A DNA stretch of 64,000 nt from Cyclina sinensis. Its lineage: Eukaryota; Mollusca; Bivalvia; Venerida; Veneridae. How positions within the stretch are numbered: the stretch's first letter is position 1; each line of letters begins with the position of its first letter. Shown in pieces: positions 58,554 through 64,000 of the stretch. The stretch spans positions 603,697-667,696 of the forward strand of contig JAAONU010000009.1 of the NCBI GenBank assembly GCA_012932295.1, given 5' to 3'. Made by a program: the position numbers and the translations under genes. Below the pieces are notes generated by a model, which saw nothing but the letters and a program-made list of their open reading frames with translations, searched no databases and was not told the DNA's origin.

Positions 58554-61500
58554 ATGGCAGGGACGTTGTGGAAATGGACAAATTATTTCAGCGGTATGAT
58601 GTCAGTTTAAATCGTGTAGATTATATTGAATTCGGCATTAAGCAGAAAGTATCATCTCTTTAACTTGGTGTTATAAGTAGCATCTGCCACTATCATGGTT
58701 AACTCTATCAGCTGCATGACAGAACCTGTCAAAATTCAGAACGTGGAAGTATCCTGATCATATATCTGTACTTCCTTATGTTGAAAGAAATTACTTCAAA
58801 CATTTTCCGACCCTGTACTAGCCCAAGTATGTCACAAATTGAAAGAAGTTGTTTAATGAGAAAATAAATTTTCAATTTCTATATTGGTCTACGACCTAGT
58901 AATCGTTTTCCAGTTATGACTGTGTGGTAACCTGGCCTATGAGCTCAATTTGGGACACCTATCCAAGTACTAACCATGGATAATGTTGCTAACGTTCTCA
59001 GACACTCCAACCATGTCGCTAAAGAGCTAGCCCCACAGCAAGGCTGTTGGAAATGCCTCATTTACCCAGTTGACAAAACTGGCACTCGATTGGCAATGTT
59101 TGAAATACAGTGGTCTGATACCTGTATATGCCAAAGCTATAATTAAACTTTTATGTATATCAGATTAAAGGCTTAAACTTGATACTGCATTATGTCAAAC
59201 ATAGCAGAACAAGTGCCCAGTGGTCAGTGATTTCAGAGACAGTTGTTAAAGAAATTAGAAATAATACAGTGTTAAAAGAAAAAGATAAAAGGACTGTATA
59301 CTACAGTTAAAATAGGACAGAATGGAATAGTTTATTTGTTGACCACCGCCAGCCTCTCTGTGAAGATACTGAGGCTGGGGCTAGCTTTGACAGATGTGGG
59401 GATGGAGTTTAAGAAACAAATGGTTCTAGGGAAATAGGAGTTAGCTAAGTACTGAGTGTGGGACCAAAGGATCAAGTAGCTAAGTTAATCTGTGACAGTC
59501 TGGGCTCCTATCGTGTAAAATAGAAGTAAGGAGCTGTTTAACCTGTGGTATTAGAGAGTTTTCCATTCAAGGGTGTTCAACATTTCAGTAACACAGCTTG
59601 TGTAGTTGTAATCATTCATTACATACCTAGTTACTGACCTTAAAGGCTTTAGATATGTTCTCGGTTCTAGGTTATTGGTGAGGAACTTCTGCCAAGGGTG
59701 CTACACAGGTGAACAATAGTCCAACTTGGGGCAAACATAGGGGGTGTATGTAGCTTGTTTGACTTCAGCAAGTCTACTCATTTTCATTAGTCAGTTTGTT
59801 TTTCAAATGGCTAGTCAGATGTATGTTTAAGTATCCAAAACACTGAATGCCTGGACTAAATTAAGCAAAAACAATAGTATACCAATTCATTAACCTCACA
59901 ATATATTGATGCCTGTAGCAAATTCTTGTGTGTTCAGTTTTTAGACCAACCCTTTCTGTAGGGATTCAGCTGTCACCTCACTGAAGTGGTTATGAAGTAC
60001 ATGAGATAGAACACAATCCAACCAAATTTTAAAATTAAGTGGTAAAACTTTTTTTTCAGGCTGGCAAGAAAGGTGGTTTGTGTTAGACAATGGAATTCTG
60101 TCATACTACAAGTCACAGGATGATGTTAACTCAGGGTGTAAAGGCTCTGTCAAATTGTCTGTTTGTGATATCTCAGGTAAGTTGAGGTGACGTTTCTAAA
60201 TCTTAAATAACACAGGCTTCCTAGTACCTGAAATCCAATTTAATCTCAGATTACTTTGCTTGTGACCTAAGCCCTAATGCCTTGTGTCTGATATCTGTAG
60301 TCCGTGGTTACACAAAGGTTACTGTCAGTTACATCACACAATATGCGCAAAATATTCCTCATACAATATGATACCTTATTGTATACATGAAATAAATTTC
60401 CTCTTTATTTCACTCATTGTGAGAGAAGTCAGTTTTTTTCAGTATGTTGGGTGTGTTACAGAATTGGTATCCAGTGTGTACATACATTGTACTTACTCAA
60501 ACTTCAGTCATTTAGCAAGCTGATTGATTGGTGCATTTGTATTGTTTGGCTGTGCACTGCAATATTTTCACTCATTCTTCTCGCATAAAATATTTTATTA
60601 CTCTGTAGAAAGAACTTTTGCAAATATCTCGACACAATAAGCAAATAACGTATGATATATGCCAGAATTATACAAGAAACTAAAAGCCATAAACAAACAT
60701 AAATACATTATACTTTTTTTTATTGAATTCTATGTATAGTAGACATGTGTCTTAGTATTTCAAATTACAGAGAAGATTAATTTGATCGTAGATTTATGTT
60801 GATTTTTTTTTCTTGAATAATCATTGTAATTGTCAGTACATTAAAGACCTCATGAATGTCTGTCTTTTGTTAGAATGATGTTTCATCCCCACTGTGTAAA
60901 GGTTAGAGTGTTGTACAGGAGTGTTAACGACTGTAGCTTTCTGTAACAAAGAACACTCGGTAGTCGGTAAACATGTAACGCTCGGTACTTGGTAAACATG
61001 TAACGAAGAACACTTGGTAGTCGGTAAACATGTAACGAAGAACACTCTGTAGTCGGTAAACATGTAACCAAGAACACTCTGTAGTCGGTAAACATGTAAC
61101 GAAGAACACTCGGTACTGAGTAGTGACAGAGTGAGCTTTTCTGATCAACTTTTGTCCGTCCGTCCGTCCGTCCATTAACAATTAGTTTGTTAACACTCTA
61201 GTGGTCACATTTTTGCCTCAATTGTCATGAAACTTGGTCAGGATGTTTGTCTCATTAATATCTCGGACGAGTTCGAACATGGGTTATCAGGGTTGGAAAA
61301 CTAGGTCACAGAGCCCAAATATAGAAAAACCTTGTTAACACTCTAGAGGCTACTTTTTCAGTCCAGATATCCTGGAAATTTGTCAGAAAGGTTCTATCGA
61401 TGGTTTCTAGCTCAGGTTCAAAGATGGGTCATCTGGGTTCAAAAACTAGGTCACGGAGCCCAAAAATAGAAAAATCTTGTTAACACTCTAGAGGTTACAT

Positions 61501-63464
61501 TTTCAGCCCAAATAATCTGGAAATTTGTCAGAAAGGTTGCTTTGACGATTTTTAGGACAGGTTGAAATATGGGTCATCTGGGGTCAAAAACTAGGTCACA
61601 GAGTTCAAATATTGAAAAACCTTGTTAACACTCTAGAGGTTACAATTTCAGCCCAAATAATCTGGAAATTTGTCAGAAAGGTTGCTTTGACCAATTCTAG
61701 GTCAAGTTTAAATATGGGTCATCTGGGGTCAAAAACTAGGTCACAGAGCCCAAATATTAAAAACCTTGTTAACACTCTAAAGGTAACATTTTTACACCAA
61801 ATAATCTGGGAAAATGTCAGAAAGGTTGCTTCAAAGATTTCTAGCACAAGTTCAAATATGGGTCATCTGGGTTCAAAAACTAGGTCACAGAGCCCAAAAA
61901 TATAAACATCTTGTTAACACTCTAGAGGTTACATTTTTAGCCCAAATAATCTGGAAATTTGTCAGAAAGGTTGCCTTGAGGATTTCTACAATGTAGATCA
62001 AGTTTGAATATGGGTCTTCTGGGGTCACAAACTAGGTCACAGAGTCCAAATATGGAAAAACCTTGTTAACATTCTAAAGGTAGCATTTTCAGTCCAAATA
62101 ACTGGAAATTTGTCAGAAAGGTTCTATCGATGATTTCTAGCTCAATTTTGTATATAGGTTTTCTGGGGTCAAAAACTAGGTCACAGAGCCCGAAAGTAGA
62201 AAAACCTTTTTAATGCTCTAGAGGTTACATTTTTAGTCCAAATGTCCTTGAAATTTGTCAGAAAGGTTGTTGCAAGGAATTCTGGCTCAGATTTGGATAT
62301 GGGTCATCTGGGATCAAAAACTAGGTCACATGGTCCAAATATGTAAAAAACTTTTTAACACCCCAGAGGTTACATTTTCAGTCCAAATATCCTGGAGATT
62401 TGTCAGACAGGTTTTTTTGATGATTTCTAGCTCAGGTTGGAGTATGGGTCATCTGTAGTTGAAACATCTAGGTCACAGAGCCCAAATATCGAAAAAACTT
62501 TGTAAACACACTAGAGGCTACATTTTAAGTCCAAATGTTCTGGAACTTTGTCAGAAAGGTTGTTTTGATGATTTGTAGCTCAAGTTTGGATATGGGTTAT
62601 CTGGGGTCAAAAACTAGGTCACAGAGCCTAAATATCGAAAAACCTTGTTAACACTCTAGAGGCTACTTTTTCAGTCTAAATATCCTGGAAATTTGTCAGA
62701 GAGATTGTTTCGATAATTTCTAGCTCAAGTTCGAATATGGGACATCTAGGTTAAAAAACTAGGTCATAGGGCCAAAATATGGAAAAACCTTGTTAACACT
62801 CTAGAGGTAACATTTTCAGTACAAATAACCTTGTCAAAGAGATTGTTTCAATAATTTCTAGGTCAGTTTCGAATATGGGTCATCTGGGGTCAATTAACCA
62901 GGTCCATAGCAACTTTGTTAAAAGCAGTCATACTCAGGTGAGCGATACAGGGCCATCATGGCCCTCTTGTTTTATTCTTGACAGTATTTAAGTCAAAAGA
63001 CACTTAATATACAAATATATGAATAACATTTAGTAGTACAATGTAGAAGTACTTAATCATGTGTGTACATGTACTTACAGTACGCTCTTTGAAAATAAGA
63101 AATTAGACTGTTGGTTCGAAGATTGGAGAGCCAAAAGTTTAAAACATCCTTGACTCAGTTTGTACAAGAAAGTTGGGCCAGCACTTACTGTAACGAATAT
63201 GGTGCTAATTCTTTGTTAAAACTTGATACATGTAACTGTAACATTCTGCTTTGTCTCTAGAAACTAGAGTTGGAGGGAGAAAGTTATAAATCACTGGTCT
63301 GTTTACCATTACAGTTCATGCTTCAGACAGCACAAGACTTGACCTGATTATTCCCGGGGAGCAGCATTTCTATCTCAAGGCCACAAACCCACAGACCAGA
63401 CAAGAATGGTTAGTGGCGTTAGGAAGTTCCAAAGCCTCCATGGGCAAAACAAATGAAGATTCTG
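58554..63464 (+). CDS. PLEKHA3/8: FAPP-type PH-domain protein, N-terminal exons (partial)
   Basis: Three coding exons, all phase 1: 58554-58593 ([13 protein letters not shown]), 60060-60176 ([20 protein letters not shown] and on), 63315-63464 ([20 protein letters not shown]...[11 protein letters not shown]). Together they make a complete PH domain of about 100 residues, closest in memory to the FAPP1/FAPP2 proteins. Lys7 and Arg18 of KWTNY..GWQER, the residues that grip the PtdIns4P headgroup in FAPP, are present, as is the WTNY membrane-insertion loop. Expected role: a trans-Golgi PI4P/ARF1-dependent adaptor. If a C-terminal glycolipid-transfer domain exists beyond the window it would be the glucosylceramide carrier PLEKHA8; otherwise PLEKHA3. 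A possible next exon at 63930 (GPSTAHLKKIEN then TGA) would truncate the protein and is doubtful. Introns carry a LINE fragment and repeats. Confidence 0.88.
59335..59790 (-). mobile_element. non-LTR retrotransposon fragment (RT C-terminus)
   Basis: Minus-strand reading gives AYTTLVRP-like ([19 protein letters not shown]), then [29 protein letters not shown], and after stops [26 protein letters not shown]. These are the standard features behind the RT thumb in LINE ORF2 proteins. At least three stops interrupt it. It lies in intron 1 of the FAPP-like gene and differs from the LINE at 28-30.5 kb. Confidence 0.7.
60952..61120. repeat. 32-bp tandem repeat, about five copies
   Basis: AACACTCGGTAGTCGGTAAA then CATGTAACGAAG recurs at 61009, 61041, 61073 and 61105 with exact 32-base spacing; the first unit is followed by a shorter 25-base unit. 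The three overlapping minus-strand frames with a repeated protein pattern ([16 protein letters not shown]) are artefacts, because the unit is not a multiple of three and cycles through frames. In intron 2 of the FAPP-like gene. Confidence 0.85.
61140..62972 (+). repeat. dispersed repeat with ~150-bp tandem units (copy 2)
   Basis: About eleven units of the same family as 35.71-36.67 kb, with TGTCCGTCCGTCCGTCCGTCC and a single-unit lead-in at the left. The right end is again CATACTCAGGTGAGCGATAC-AGGGCCATCATGGCCCTCTTG. Open frames through it encode repeated peptide versions of the same unit and are not genes. Confidence 0.8.
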
Positions 63465-64000
63465 GTAAGTTTAGTTCAGTTTTTAAAAGTCACTTGTCCA
63501 CAGTTTCGCCCAATGTTTGATATGTACATGTATTGGCAGTCCTTTCTGCTAATTTCCACCTTAGCAATGTTTTGTTAATTATTAGAATAATTTTCTTTGG
63601 AGTCCACCAGTGATTTCTTAAGATCTTCCTTTTTTAAAAAGAATTCTTCCTAATTGATAATACAAAGTACAGAAATGAAGACTCTAACACAAGAATCACC
63701 CCGATAAATGAACCGTAGCAGGTTAATTTGCAATAGAACTAGACGTAAAGAAGTACATGTACTTTAATTTTGTATAAAATTGAGAGCATTATAGCAGTAC
63801 TGTCCAATGAAACATGTAGAGGACTGTTTTGAGGAATTCAGACTTCTTTCAGTTGTTAAACTTCTTTCTTTAAAAAATGTCTTCAAAATCTTTGTGCGTT
63901 TGATCATTTCTTCTGTTTGTTTAAAAAGGTCCATCTACTGCGCACTTAAAAAAGATTGAAAATTGAAAAAAATGATATGAAAATAAATAGTATTATATCA

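Noticed and set aside
60833..61181. Three repeat proteins ([16 protein letters not shown] type) on the minus strand
   Set aside because: A 32-bp DNA tandem repeat read through all three frames produces them; no selection for one frame.
61612..62458. Plus-strand frames with a repeated NTLEVTF..IIW..GHLGSK pattern
   Set aside because: They are translations of the ~150-bp dispersed repeat, and the same phrase appears in shifted frames.

Overview
The window looks like nuclear DNA from a mollusc, most likely a marine bivalve (a venerid-type clam is my best guess). The grounds are AT-rich sequence, short exons separated by long repeat-filled introns with GT-AG borders, tRNA-headed SINEs, non-LTR retrotransposon remains, and dispersed repeats ending in an 'AAGAGGGCCATGATGG...CTCACCTG' type signature, which I associate with bivalve genomes from memory. 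The phylum is inference. No prokaryotic, organellar or viral block was seen.

Layout. (1) 1-3.3 kb: no gene seen. (2) 3.3-6.3 kb, +: a four-exon TauD/TfdA-type Fe(II)/2-oxoglutarate dioxygenase with three independent lesions (metal-ligand His to Leu, a 2-base AC duplication, an in-frame TAG), so a decayed gene. (3) 10.6-13.0 kb, +: a complete four-exon TIMP (single N-terminal inhibitor domain, all six cysteines), with a possible alternative basic C-terminal exon at 13.33 kb. (4) 14.95-16.8 kb, +: a TATA-driven secreted protein of unknown family with a Thr tract and about ten cysteines. (5) 18.05-23.8 kb, -: two single-exon GT31 beta-1,3-galactosyltransferase-like paralogues in tandem, separated by a dispersed repeat. 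(6) 24-32 kb: AT-rich DNA, a short-unit tandem array, a 5'-truncated non-LTR element (-) and a TIR element that holds a SINE. (7) 32.3-51.7 kb, +: UBA5, the E1 enzyme for UFM1, in 12 exons (395 aa). Its 7.5-kb intron 1 and 3.2-kb intron 2 are almost entirely repeats. (8) 53-57 kb: repeats, a small unidentified minus-strand ORF and a broken TRIM-like gene. (9) 58.5 kb to the right edge, +: the first three coding exons of a FAPP (PLEKHA3/PLEKHA8)-type PH-domain gene that runs off the window.

The genes are functionally unrelated: extracellular protease inhibition, a secreted protein, Golgi glycosylation, ufmylation and PI4P-dependent Golgi lipid transport. No operon-like or gene-cluster logic joins them, apart from the tandem glycosyltransferase duplication.

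The least conventional material is in the repeats. A 1.2-kb element in UBA5 intron 1 has near-perfect terminal inverted repeats and a 6-bp target duplication, and its whole interior is a degenerate array of 20-bp units, each itself a near-palindrome. Two neighbouring elements in the same intron also carry multiplied short motifs in their inverted ends. UBA5 intron 2 is a roughly 150-bp satellite dense in TCAAGGTCA, the extended half-site of orphan nuclear receptors. All coordinates and splice sites were read by eye; no alignment or search was run.
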